DNA of 8,408 bases from an uncultured Eubacteriales bacterium. GTDB taxonomy: Bacteria > Bacillota > Clostridia > Oscillospirales > CAG-382. Shown here piece by piece: positions 1 to 6,443 of the stretch. The position numbers and the translations under genes are program-made. The stretch is from the NCBI GenBank assembly GCA_900546385.1, contig URCT01000107.1, forward strand, positions 1 through 8,408, given 5' to 3'. The notes beneath the pieces were generated by a model, which saw nothing but the letters and a program-made list of their open reading frames with translations, ran no database searches and had not been told where the DNA came from. Position 1 is the stretch's first letter; every line of letters begins with the position of its first letter.

Positions 1-266
1 CCGGGACGGCACACTCCGTGTGCTTTTTGGTTACTTTTTGCACGACGCAAAAAGTGACAATTCGTACTCCCTCGCAGGGAGATTCGAGGTTTTCCAAACC
101 TCGAATCAGCACACACAGACAAAAACTTCGCACAAGCCCACTTAAATCCTTTTGCTGCTCCGCGGCCTTTTCGCCGCCCTTGGCGGCTCCTTTGGCGGCA
201 AGCCTCCAAAGGTGCTCCCTTCGGGAACTTTTCCATACTTTTTGTTAGGCACAAAAAGTAGGACAA
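1..266 (-). repeat. Interspersed hairpin repeat, copy A (plus a second partial unit)
   Basis: This gene-free stretch is built of consecutive inverted repeats. Seen directly: GCACAC/GTGTGC (9-23), a T-rich stem ACTTTTTGC/GCAAAAAGT (33-55), CTCCCT/AGGGAG (67-81), a 12-bp stem GATTCGAGGTTT with loop TCC (81-107), GCCGCC/GGCGGC (173-187), a long stem CCTTTGG/CCAAAGG with one internal mismatch (189-212), TCCC/GGGA (216-226), and a second T-rich stem TACTTTTTGT/ACAAAAAGTA (236-260). Read on the minus strand, the order of modules matches the copies at 3115-3348 and 8284-8408. Short open frames here (for example 18-248 and 152-382) are translations of the repeat, have no good ribosome binding site and are not called as genes. 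No transposase is present, so the mobility mechanism is unknown. Confidence 0.75.
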
Positions 267-306
267 AAAAGCCTTTGCCCATTCGGGGCAGCACGCCCTG
301 TATGCG

Positions 307-338
307 AAGGAGCTCGCCGCAGTCGCGGCGAGCTCCTT
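307..338 (-). terminator. Terminator-like hairpin after the gpsA-like gene
   Basis: A perfect inverted repeat with 14-bp arms (AAGGAGCTCGCCGC and its complement) and a 4-nt loop begins 9 bp past the stop codon of the minus-strand dehydrogenase gene. The stem is long and GC-rich, but no T-run follows it on the minus strand, so it is not a textbook intrinsic terminator. It could stop transcription, protect the mRNA 3' end, or simply be the edge of the hairpin-repeat tract. Confidence 0.55.
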
Positions 339-347
339 ACGCCAACC

Positions 348-1370
348 TTAAAACTTCTCCCAGGGAATATCAACCGTTTTGACACCCGTCACAAGCTCCT
401 TGATATGCGCAAGCAGCGGTACGCGTGCCATATCAAACAAACCGCGCTTTTGCTGTTCTGCCAATGCCCCGATGACGCTTTTGGTCACGGCAATCGATTC
501 GAGCGTCACGCCATCCAAAATGACAAGTGCTTGGTCAATGGTCATGCCACGGCCGAGAAGTGTACCGATTTTGCGCGTTCTGCCACCAAAAACGGTCACG
601 TATAAATCGCCTGCGCCAAACACGATTTTATCCGGTTCGCCGCCGGTCACCTCCAAAATCGTGCGCATTTCCCGAACGCTTTCGGCGAAAAGTCCGGCCT
701 GCGGATTGTAATGCTCCGGACAGCCTTCGCCGCATTCATGTTCCGCCGCCCCGATCGCAAGTGCCACGCCCAGCGCATACGCATTTTTCATGGCGACGGC
801 CGTTTCAAGACCGATGATATCGGTCGTCAGATCGATATGATAATACGGCGTTGCCAAAATATCCCGAATCTTTTCAAGCATTTTCCGATCTTCACCGCAG
901 AAAGCCACAAGCGTATTGTGCCGATCGGCAAGCTCAAAGCTGATGCATGGACCGCCGATGGCGTTTAAGCTCAAATTCCGGCCGCACTTTTTCTTCATAT
1001 ACTCCGGGAAAGACGTGATGCTTCCGTCCGGCGCACAATGCAAGCCTTTGGTGATCGAGATGACCGGCAAGTCTTCCGGAATTTTCGACAAAACCTCGTC
1101 GCAGAACCATTCCACGCCAAAGCTGCTCACGCCGCCGATTAAGAGCGTTGCGCCCTCCAACGCCGCATCCAGTTCTTCAATTTGATAGAATTTCACGCCC
1201 TGCGGCAGGTCGCGCTTCAAGGTTTTATGATGTCCGGTTGTTTGCAGCATATCGATGATTTCACGGTCGAGCGGCGTTCCGACAAGCCGCACCTCATGGC
1301 CGTTGTCATGTGCCGGGATTGCCATAGCACTGCCCATCATACCGGCGCCGACGATGGTAATAATTTCCAC
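348..1370 (-). CDS. NAD(P)-dependent glycerol-3-phosphate dehydrogenase family protein (GpsA-like)
   Basis: The predicted 340-aa cytosolic oxidoreductase has the length of GpsA, which interconverts dihydroxyacetone phosphate and sn-glycerol 3-phosphate for phospholipid synthesis. An N-terminal Rossmann motif GAGMMGSA lies at residues 8-15, ITKG at 106-109, GGPCISFELA near 139-148 (matching the family SGPxFAxE segment), the catalytic-type lysine in AMKNA at 195, and GAGDL at 252-256 followed by TRK at 265-267. The start is GTG at 1370: a GGAG sits 8 nt upstream and the Rossmann strand begins at once. A longer open frame to 1577 would place the promoter inside the gene. It is monocistronic and divergent from the HPt gene. 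The sequence is diverged from typical GpsA: the usual SRN is TRK, and there is a Cys/His segment HECGEGCPEH at 211-220. It may be a paralogue with a different substrate, so I give no gene symbol. Confidence 0.85.
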   Translation of the reverse strand: MEIITIVGAGMMGSAMAIPAHDNGHEVRLVGTPLDREIIDMLQTTGHHKTLKRDLPQGVKFYQIEELDAALEGATLLIGGVSSFGVEWFCDEVLSKIPEDLPVISITKGLHCAPDGSITSFPEYMKKKCGRNLSLNAIGGPCISFELADRHNTLVAFCGEDRKMLEKIRDILATPYYHIDLTTDIIGLETAVAMKNAYALGVALAIGAAEHECGEGCPEHYNPQAGLFAESVREMRTILEVTGGEPDKIVFGAGDLYVTVFGGRTRKIGTLLGRGMTIDQALVILDGVTLESIAVTKSVIGALAEQQKRGLFDMARVPLLAHIKELVTGVKTVDIPWEKF

Positions 1371-1397
1371 AAAAAGCACTCCGTTTCGTTTTTTGTC

Positions 1398-1426
1398 AGT
1401 ATAGCACGTTTTCGAAAACAATGCAA
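1398..1426 (-). promoter_or_regulatory. Sigma-A-type promoter of the gpsA-like gene
   Basis: On the minus strand TTGCAT (1426-1421) is followed by a 17-bp spacer and TATACT (1403-1398), about 28 bp before the GTG start at 1370. The spacer carries a perfect 12-bp palindrome, listed separately. Confidence 0.7.
1408..1419. promoter_or_regulatory. Palindrome GTTTTCGAAAAC inside the promoter spacer
   Basis: This perfect 12-bp palindrome lies wholly between the -35 and -10 boxes of the minus-strand promoter, a classical position for a repressor operator. It does not fit the Firmicutes LexA box (GAAC-N4-GTTC). The binding protein is unknown, and a chance AT-rich palindrome is possible. Confidence 0.35.
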
Positions 1427-1459
1427 GATGTGTAATATGAATATTTTCCCGGGCTTTTC

Positions 1460-1481
1460 CGTTTTTTCTAAGGAAAAAACG
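1460..1481. repeat. 9-bp perfect inverted repeat between divergent promoters
   Basis: CGTTTTTTC and GAAAAAACG are separated by TAAG, between the two outward-facing -35 boxes (1426 and 1504). It could be a bidirectional regulatory site or a hairpin. There is no evidence for a transcript reading through it as a terminator. Confidence 0.4.
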
Positions 1482-1503
1482 CCATCTGCTTGTGATAAGA
1501 CTC

Positions 1504-1532
1504 TTGCAGTAAAAAGAAAAATGTGATATACT
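1504..1532 (+). promoter_or_regulatory. Sigma-A-type promoter with extended -10 for the HPt-reductase operon
   Basis: TTGCAG (1504-1509), a 17-bp spacer and TATACT (1527-1532), preceded by TGA, which gives an extended -10 (TGn). The predicted transcription start is near 1539, leaving a leader of about 70 nt before the ATG at 1609. Confidence 0.7.
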
Positions 1533-1534
1533 GT

Positions 1535-1556
1535 ATACGGTAATCCCTATCCGTAT
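1535..1556. promoter_or_regulatory. Operator-like dyad at the predicted transcription start
   Basis: ATACGG (1535-1540) and CCGTAT (1551-1556) form an inverted repeat with a 10-bp centre, covering the predicted +1 of the HPt operon. A similar dyad lies upstream of the DUF4830 gene at 7226-7243. Binding of a repressor here is inference only. Confidence 0.35.
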
Positions 1557-1608
1557 GTTGTACGGCATTCGTCCCACTATTGATTTTCAGAAAGGAGCCT
1601 CCGCGCCT

Positions 1609-1974
1609 ATGACTGCAACCGCGTTAAAAGACTTTTATGCCGCCATCGGCAGTGACTATGACGAAGTTTTAAGCCGTTTGCCATCCGAAGAGATCCTTGC
1701 AAAATTTCTGCCGAAATTTCCGGCAGATCCCACCTACGATGCCCTCAAGGAAGCACAAGAGAAACGGGACATTGCCGCCGCTTTTCTTGCCGCGCACACC
1801 TTAAAAGGCGTAGCCGCTTCGCTTGGCTTACAAAGGCTTGCCGAAGCCGCTTCGGCCTTAACAGAACAACTGCGGCCGCAAAAAGCCTTTCCGGAGGAAG
1901 CCTATTTTACGGCGGTGGACAAGGCCTATGCCCATGTCATCAAAACATTAACAATATTTGAAAACAAGGAGTGA
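1609..1974 (+). CDS. Stand-alone HPt (histidine phosphotransfer) domain protein
   Basis: A 121-aa soluble protein that is almost entirely one HPt four-helix-bundle domain. The signature AAHTLKGVAASLGL places the phosphorylatable histidine at residue 63 (HxLKG, with the small residues and glycine that pack near the site). Such domains relay phosphoryl groups between receiver domains, or between a hybrid kinase and a response regulator. The start at 1609 has AAAGGAG at 1591-1597; an upstream ATG at 1555 lies in the leader and lacks this spacing. No kinase or receiver gene is in the window, so its partner must be encoded elsewhere. The ribosome binding site of the next gene overlaps the last codons of this one, so the two are co-transcribed and probably translationally coupled. 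The domain assignment is firm, the pathway unknown. Confidence 0.85.
   Translation: MTATALKDFYAAIGSDYDEVLSRLPSEEILAKFLPKFPADPTYDALKEAQEKRDIAAAFLAAHTLKGVAASLGLQRLAEAASALTEQLRPQKAFPEEAYFTAVDKAYAHVIKTLTIFENKE
1966..1971 (+). promoter_or_regulatory. Ribosome binding site AAGGAG of the reductase gene
   Basis: AAGGAG lies 8 nt before the ATG at 1980 and overlaps the end of the HPt gene. It fixes the true reductase start at 1980. The downstream ATG at 2068, which opens the long frame, has no such site. Confidence 0.8.
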
Positions 1975-1979
1975 TAAAC

Positions 1980-3093
1980 ATGGAAAACATCCAGAAAAAT
2001 TTCGGTTTTGGCTGTATGCGTCTGCCGATGGACGGCGAAAACGTGAATATTCCCGAAACCAAAAAAAATGGTAGACACCTTTTTAGAAGCCGGTTTCAAT
2101 TATTTTGACACCGCGCATGGCTACATACAAGGCAAAAGCGAGACGGCCTTACGCGAATGTCTCACTTCGCACTATCCGCGTGACCGCTACATTCTGACGG
2201 ACAAGCTGACTGCCAATTTCTTCAAGACCGAAGCGGATATCCGTCCGTTTTTTGAAAGCCAGCTCGAAGCCTGCGGTGTCGATTATTTCGATTTTTATCT
2301 GATGCACGCGCAAGGTGCCGGCAATTATCCGCATTTCAAGGAATGTCGCGCCTATGAAACGGCTTTTGCGCTGAAGTCTGAAGGCAAAATCCGCCATGTC
2401 GGCATTTCGTTCCACGACAGTGCCGCCTTTTTGGAGCAGATTTTGACCGATTATCCGGAGATTGAGGTCGTGCAGATTCAGTTCAATTATGCCGATTACG
2501 ACGATCCGGCCGTGCAGAGCCGTCTCTGCTATGAGGTCTGCCGCAAGTTCAACAAACCGGTCATCGTGATGGAACCGGTCAAGGGCGGCAATCTTGTCAA
2601 TCTGCCGGACGAGGCGAAAGCCGTTCTGGAAGCTCTTCACGGTGGCAGTTCGGCAAGCTATGCGATTCGTTTTGCTGCCGGTTTTCCGGGCATGATGATG
2701 GTGCTTTCGGGCATGAGCGACATGGCGCAGATGGAGGACAACATCGCCTATATGCGCGATTTCAAGCCGTTAGACGAAGTCGAGCTTGCGGCGATCAAAA
2801 AGGTACAGGCCATCTTCAAGAGCAAGCATCTGATTCCCTGCACCTCTTGTCGGTATTGCACGGACGGATGTCCCAAACACATTTCCATTCCCGACTTATT
2901 TGCCACCATGAACACCAAGCAGATCTACCGCGACTGGAATGCTGACTACTATTACAATGTGGTTTATACCGCGCCCGGCAGAAAGGCATCCGACTGCATC
3001 AAATGCGGCAAGTGTGAGAAGGTTTGTCCGCAGCATTTGCCGATTCGGAAGTTACTTGAAGATGTAGCGGCGGAATTCGAAAAAGCAGACTAA
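1980..3093 (+). CDS. Aldo/keto reductase with C-terminal 2x[4Fe-4S] ferredoxin domain, frameshifted near the N terminus
   Basis: Translation from 1980 gives GFGCMRLP, the usual first strand of an aldo/keto reductase, then runs into an A8 run (2061-2068) and stops at 2106 after 42 codons. Dropping one A joins it in frame to the long frame starting at 2068 and restores a 370-aa protein of normal family length. In the restored numbering the catalytic tetrad is D43, Y48, K75 and H109, in the contexts FDTAHGY, ILTDK and YLMH. The C terminus has two CxxCxxCxxxCP cluster motifs (C287/290/293/297 and C339/342/345/349). This architecture is the COG1453-type predicted oxidoreductase, probably cytosolic and linked to ferredoxin-like electron flow; its substrate is unknown. 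It is second in an operon with the HPt gene (5-bp gap). The frameshift may be a homopolymer sequencing error, a real mutation, phase variation or slippage. The family call is firm; whether the gene is intact is not. Confidence 0.85.
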
Positions 3094-3114
3094 GCAAGAG
3101 TTTTTTTGTCTTTG

Positions 3115-3460
3115 TGCGAAGCTTGGGCTATGTACGCTGAAGCGAGGTTTGCAAAACCTCGAATCTTCCTTAAAAAGGTTTTAATTGTTGCGGTGGGAAG
3201 TTGGTGCTTTGGCGTGCTGTTTCGAGGTTTGGAAAACCTCGGAGCTTCCTGCAAAGGGGACGTTTTTACGTTCTTTTTGCGTCGTGCAAAAAGAACCAAA
3301 AAGCACGCCAGAGGTTTGCGAACCTCTGGACTCCGGGGACGATTCAAATCGCCGGTCGATACGTTTTTGAAGCGAAAGTGACCGGCTTTCATCAGGTAAC
3401 CGGCTATGCTAAAAACTGCATTATTCCGGGTATCGCCGGCAATGATTTGAATCGGTGCGA
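3115..3460 (+). repeat. Interspersed hairpin repeat, copy L (left arm of a large inverted pair)
   Basis: This copy contains two CGAGGTTT/AAACCTCG stems (3143-3161 and 3223-3241), a stem GTTCTTTTTGC/GCAAAAAGAAC with loop GTCGT (3270-3296) and a CCAGAGGTT/AACCTCTGG stem (3308-3329). Positions 3284-3348 match the reverse complement of 4112-4176 at 64 of 65 bases. Beyond this core the two copies diverge, but a shared 15-mer TTTGAATCGGTGCGA (3446-3460 and inverted 4015-4029) shows that the unit extends further. Open frames across it (3106-3381, 3201-3509, and 3090-3392 on the minus strand) translate the repeat and its complement and are not credible genes. Confidence 0.75.
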
Positions 3461-3566
3461 GGTTCCGGCTTTACAGCGTAAGGATTTAGAGCGAAGTGAA
3501 AAAGAATAGCTGTATTCTTTGCAAACAGTAGGTTAAGGGCGGTTGGAATGGGTTGCGGAGGGCAGA

Positions 3567-3840
3567 AAAGAGTTGCTTTGGATAGTAATAAGGAAAGGTT
3601 TGTGCGAACAAAAGGCTTTTTGTACGTAAAAAAGGCGGCTTTTGAGGGCAGTTCGTAAAGGTTTGTGCAAAAGAAGGGCTTTTGGTTTGTGAAAATGGGA
3701 GTTTTTTGCGAACAGCGAAGAAAGGCACGTGCAAAAGAAATTTTTTGTGCGTAAAAAACGGCTTTGAGTGAAGTTCGTAAATTTTTCTGTAATATGGAAA
3801 ACTTTTGTTTTGCGAAGAAAAACAGCTTTTTTAGCTCATG
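3567..3840. repeat. Degenerate ~63-bp tandem repeat array, about four units
   Basis: Units end at about 3630, 3694, 3755 and 3820, each closing with a GTAAA, GTGAAA or GAAGAAA-like tail. The units share segments such as AGTTCGTAAA (3650-3659 and 3772-3781) and GTGCAAAAGAA (in two adjacent units). The same periodicity shows on the minus strand as a 21-residue, Phe/Lys-rich repeat in a 142-codon open frame (3849-3421). I do not call that frame a gene: it has low complexity, no ribosome binding site that I could find, and it runs into the repeat next door. This array lies in the centre of the inverted pair. Confidence 0.5.
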
Positions 3841-4014
3841 CAAAGCCAATTGCTAAAGAAAACTTTTTCTCAGCGCACCGCGGCAACTACTTCCCACTAC
3901 ACCCAAACTAACGTGCAGCAACCCTTTTCGAATATCGCTTGCCGCTGTGAACTTGCAGTATAACAATCCATTTTCGAAAAATATCAGTCTTGCGTTTGCA
4001 CTACGGTAACCCTT
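3841..4014. other. Gene-free spacer, nothing recognised
   Basis: This is AT-leaning sequence between the tandem array and the right inverted repeat. It holds only short palindromes (for example TTTTCGAAAA near 3971-3980). No open frame with a ribosome binding site, and no RNA gene, was recognised. Confidence 0.4.
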
Positions 4015-4345
4015 TCGCACCGATTCAAAGCCTTTACGCCGCCGTTTTGCAGGTAAAACCGGTTTCGGCACGAGTCGCCGGAAAACTTTGCAAAATCACT
4101 TCCGGCAGAGCTTTGAATCGTCCCCGGAGTCCAGAGGTTCGCAAACCTCTGGTGTGCTTTTTGGTTCTTTTTGCACAACGCAAAAAGAATAAACCCGTCT
4201 CCCTTTCGGGAACTTCCGAGGTTCTGCAAACCTCGAATCAGCACACCGCAGCCGCAGCTTCGCACCGCAACAATTAAAACCTTTTTAAGGGAGTTCCGAG
4301 GTTCTGCAAACCTCAAAGCAGCGCACAAACAATACACTTTCGCAT
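4015..4345 (-). repeat. Interspersed hairpin repeat, copy R (right arm of the inverted pair)
   Basis: This is an inverted copy of 3115-3460. Modules seen on the + strand: the 15-mer TCGCACCGATTCAAA (4015-4029), a CCAGAGGTT/AACCTCTGG stem (4131-4152), TTCTTTTTGC/GCAAAAAGAA (4165-4189), TCCC/GGGA (4200-4211), CGAGGTT/AACCTCG (4217-4235) and GAGGTT/AACCTC (4298-4314). Between the last two stems a segment matching 3165-3200 (a ...TTAAAAAGGTTTTAATTGTTGCGGTG-like block on the minus strand) is shared with copy L. The minus-strand open frame 3984-4382 is a translation of this repeat and is not called. Confidence 0.75.
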
Positions 4346-4365
4346 AAATAAAATTAAATCCTTTC

Positions 4366-4377
4366 GCCGCCTGCGGC
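4366..4377 (-). terminator. Possible weak terminator of the MATE gene
   Basis: A short GC-rich hairpin (arms GCCG/CGGC, loop of 4) lies 4 bp past the MATE stop codon. On the minus strand it is followed by GAAAGGATTTAATTTTATTT, which is AT-rich but not a clean T-run. The same module borders other repeat copies, so it may be repeat edge rather than terminator. Confidence 0.3.
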
Positions 4378-4381
4378 AGCA

Positions 4382-5752
4382 TTATTCAAAGGCAGCCATT
4401 TCCCGGCGAAATGTGAAAAAGAACAGCGTCGCCGTGACCGATACCGCCAAAAAGTCGGCAACCGGCTCTGCCAAAAATACCGCAAAGGTCTTGTCCGCAA
4501 AGAAATTCGGCAAAATGTAGATTAACGGAATCAAGAGAATCAGCTTCCGCAAAATCGCCAAAAACAGCGAATTCTTCGCATTGCCGATGGCCACAAACGT
4601 CTGTTGGCAGGCGATCTGCACGCCGAAAATGAGCGATACCGCAAAAAAGACCCGTGCCGATTTTTCCGTATACGCAATAAGCTCCGGATTGTTGCCGAAC
4701 ATCCGCGCAAACGCACCCGGAAACAGCATGACCGACGCCCACATGACCGTCGAATAAACGACACACGTTGTAAATACCACCCGGAACGCCGCTTTGACGC
4801 GTGCGGCATTTTTGGCACCGTAGTTATAGCTGATGACCGGCTGTGCGCCTTGAACAAAACCCTGTAACGGCAGCATGAGGAACATATTGATGCTCGAAAG
4901 AATCGTCATTGAACCGACCGCAATATCGCCGCCGTATTCTTTGAGCGACGTGTTGAAGCAGACGGATAACACGCTTTCGGTCGCCTGCATGATAAACGGC
5001 GAAAGCCCGAGTGCCATACACGGCAGTAAAAGCGAAAAATCGGGCAGCATATTTTCTTTCCGCAGACGAAGTACCGGCTTTTTGCCGAACAAAAACACAA
5101 GCACCCATGCCGCCGATAAGCCTTGGGAAAGCACGGTGGCAAGTGCCGCGCCGCGCGCACCCATGGAAAAACCGAAAATGAAGATCGGGTCTAAAACAAT
5201 GTTGCTGATCGCACCGACTAACACGGTTTTCATGGCCACCGACGCAAAGCCCTGCGCCGTGATAAACGCATTCATGCCGAGCGACAGCTCCACAAACAGC
5301 GTGCCGAGTATATAAATCCGAATGTATTCGCAGGCATATTCGATGGTCGCATCGCTTGCGCCGAAGGCAAGCAAAATGTCTCTGTGCCAAACGGAAAAAA
5401 CCACCGTCAGAAGCACGGATATGACAATCTGCGCCGTGAAGCAGGACGCAAGAATCTTCTCGGCCTTGGCGTTGTTTTTCTCTCCCATGGCTATGGCGGC
5501 TCTCGGCGCACCGCCATAGCAGATGAGTGCCGAAAAGGCGGCAATGAACAGAATGATCGGCTGGCAGACGCCGAGTCCGGTTAAGGCTTTTTCGCCGATA
5601 TCGGCAATGTGGCCGATGTAGACGCGGTCAACCAGATTGTAGAGCATATTGACGATCTGTGCCGTGACGGTGGGAAGCGCTAAGCGAAAGATCAGCTTGC
5701 GGATATTCTCTGTGCCGAGAGCATTGCCGGCGTTTGTTGCAGTTTGATTCAT
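4382..5752 (-). CDS. MATE family efflux transporter
   Basis: A 456-aa polytopic inner-membrane protein of normal MATE length, with the hydrophobic pattern of about 12 membrane segments in two related halves. The N-terminal segment carries LALPTVTAQIVNMLYNLVDRVYIGHI, split here as LALPTV, MLYNLVDRVYIGH: the family's hallmark first helix. Later come GARGAALATVLSQ and the second-half motif PLQGFVQGAQPVISYNYGAKN, whose key parts are QGAQP and YNYGA. It resembles the MepA-like branch, which exports cationic drugs or metabolites by Na+ or H+ antiport; the real substrate cannot be read from sequence. The ATG at 5752 has an AAAGGA site about 10 nt upstream. It lies 75 bp downstream of the M50 protease gene on the same strand, so it may be read through from that operon or use its own promoter. 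Antisense and alternative frames inside it are shadows. Confidence 0.93.
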   Translation of the reverse strand: MNQTATNAGNALGTENIRKLIFRLALPTVTAQIVNMLYNLVDRVYIGHIADIGEKALTGLGVCQPIILFIAAFSALICYGGAPRAAIAMGEKNNAKAEKILASCFTAQIVISVLLTVVFSVWHRDILLAFGASDATIEYACEYIRIYILGTLFVELSLGMNAFITAQGFASVAMKTVLVGAISNIVLDPIFIFGFSMGARGAALATVLSQGLSAAWVLVFLFGKKPVLRLRKENMLPDFSLLLPCMALGLSPFIMQATESVLSVCFNTSLKEYGGDIAVGSMTILSSINMFLMLPLQGFVQGAQPVISYNYGAKNAARVKAAFRVVFTTCVVYSTVMWASVMLFPGAFARMFGNNPELIAYTEKSARVFFAVSLIFGVQIACQQTFVAIGNAKNSLFLAILRKLILLIPLIYILPNFFADKTFAVFLAEPVADFLAVSVTATLFFFTFRREMAAFE

Positions 5753-5774
5753 GGATACCGTTTCCTTTTTTGCA

Positions 5775-5805
5775 TATATATTTCAGTATACCATGAATAT
5801 GTGAA
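5775..5805 (-). promoter_or_regulatory. Weak promoter candidate for the MATE gene
   Basis: On the minus strand TTCACA (5805-5800) is followed 19 bp later by TATATA (5780-5775). The spacing is long and the -35 poor. A TATACT also occurs at 5790-5785 but has no -35 at a suitable distance. The gene may rely partly on read-through from upstream. Confidence 0.3.
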
Positions 5806-5827
5806 CGCCGCGTGATGTTTTTGCGGT

Positions 5828-6439
5828 TTATGCATTTCTTTTCCCATAGGCGGCAATAAACAGACACACACAGAAAATGACAAGCGAAAAGTTGCAGCCG
5901 GTAAATGCCAATAGCCCAAGAGCGGCGAAGGTGAGAAACACGAATGCACCGTAGGAAACGTTTTCCGCCACACATTCGGCTTTTTCGAACGGCATACGGG
6001 AAAATGCCCAAGCTTCCAGCGCGCGCCCGCCGTCCAACGTCCGCACCGGCACAAGATTCACAAGACTAAGCGTTACATTGGCGGCGGCAAAAAACAGCGT
6101 ATACGGGTCGCGCAATACCCAAAACAGCACACCGGACACCGCCGCCGCGCAAAGACCGGCAAGCGGCCCGGCAAGCGCCGCCTGTGCTTCCTTGCGGTAC
6201 GTTAACTTTTCGGCATCCGAGCGGATGACCGCGCCGAACGGCAGAATCGTGATCCCATAGATGTTGACACCGCTTGCCTTTAAGCAAACAAGGTGTCCGG
6301 CCTCATGCACGAAAGCCGCCGCAAAAATAAGAACGGTAAAGACCGAGCAATCCGCCGCCATAGCTGCCGCAAACGCAAGTACGGCAAAAAGGCTGATACG
6401 CACGCCATGCGGCAGCGAAAGGTAGAAAAGACGGTTCAA
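5828..6439 (-). CDS. M50 family site-2-type intramembrane metalloprotease (SpoIVFB-like)
   Basis: A 203-aa membrane protein with the two zinc-site motifs of M50 proteases. HEAGH at residues 45-49 supplies two His ligands and the catalytic Glu; NLVPVRTLDGG at 128-138 supplies the Asp ligand. AGPLAG at 90-95 matches the conserved glycine/proline loop between them, and about six hydrophobic segments are visible. Size and lack of a PDZ domain place it with the short SpoIVFB group, which cleaves substrates within the membrane, such as pro-sigma-K in Bacillus sporulation. The start is TTG at 6439, chosen because GAGGTGA (6450-6444) lies just before it and the first membrane segment follows. That ribosome binding site contains the stop codon of the upstream small gene, so translation is coupled. 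Its substrate is unknown and no sigma factor is nearby, so a sporulation role is not proven. Confidence 0.88.
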   Translation of the reverse strand: MNRLFYLSLPHGVRISLFAVLAFAAAMAADCSVFTVLIFAAAFVHEAGHLVCLKASGVNIYGITILPFGAVIRSDAEKLTYRKEAQAALAGPLAGLCAAAVSGVLFWVLRDPYTLFFAAANVTLSLVNLVPVRTLDGGRALEAWAFSRMPFEKAECVAENVSYGAFVFLTFAALGLLAFTGCNFSLVIFCVCLFIAAYGKRNA

Positions 6440-6443
6440 AGGC

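Noticed and set aside
18..382. Two 76-codon frames at the left edge
   Set aside because: They consist of hairpin repeat sequence and, in part, the antisense of the gpsA-like gene end.
1371..1577. N-terminal extension of the gpsA-like gene to 1577
   Set aside because: It would place both divergent promoters inside the coding region, whereas the GTG at 1370 has a good ribosome binding site right before the Rossmann motif.
2149..2640. 163-codon minus-strand frame inside the reductase
   Set aside because: It is antisense to a gene with clear catalytic and cluster motifs; no family features or start signal of its own.
3090..3509. Overlapping open frames on both strands (3106-3381, 3201-3509, 3090-3392)
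   Set aside because: They are translations of repeat copy L; the same peptides appear from copy R at 3984-4382. They lack start signals and fold into hairpins at the DNA level.
3421..3849. 142-codon minus-strand open frame with a 21-residue Phe/Lys-rich repeat
   Set aside because: It is created by the degenerate tandem repeat, whose period is a multiple of three. It has low complexity, no convincing ribosome binding site and no recognisable domain.
3284..4176. Insertion sequence with terminal inverted repeats
   Set aside because: The arms look like termini, but no transposase frame lies between them, and the same modules occur singly elsewhere in the window.
4824..5390. 188-codon minus-strand frame within the MATE gene
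   Set aside because: It is an alternative-frame shadow rich in Arg/His/Cys, while the overlapping frame is an unmistakable MATE protein.
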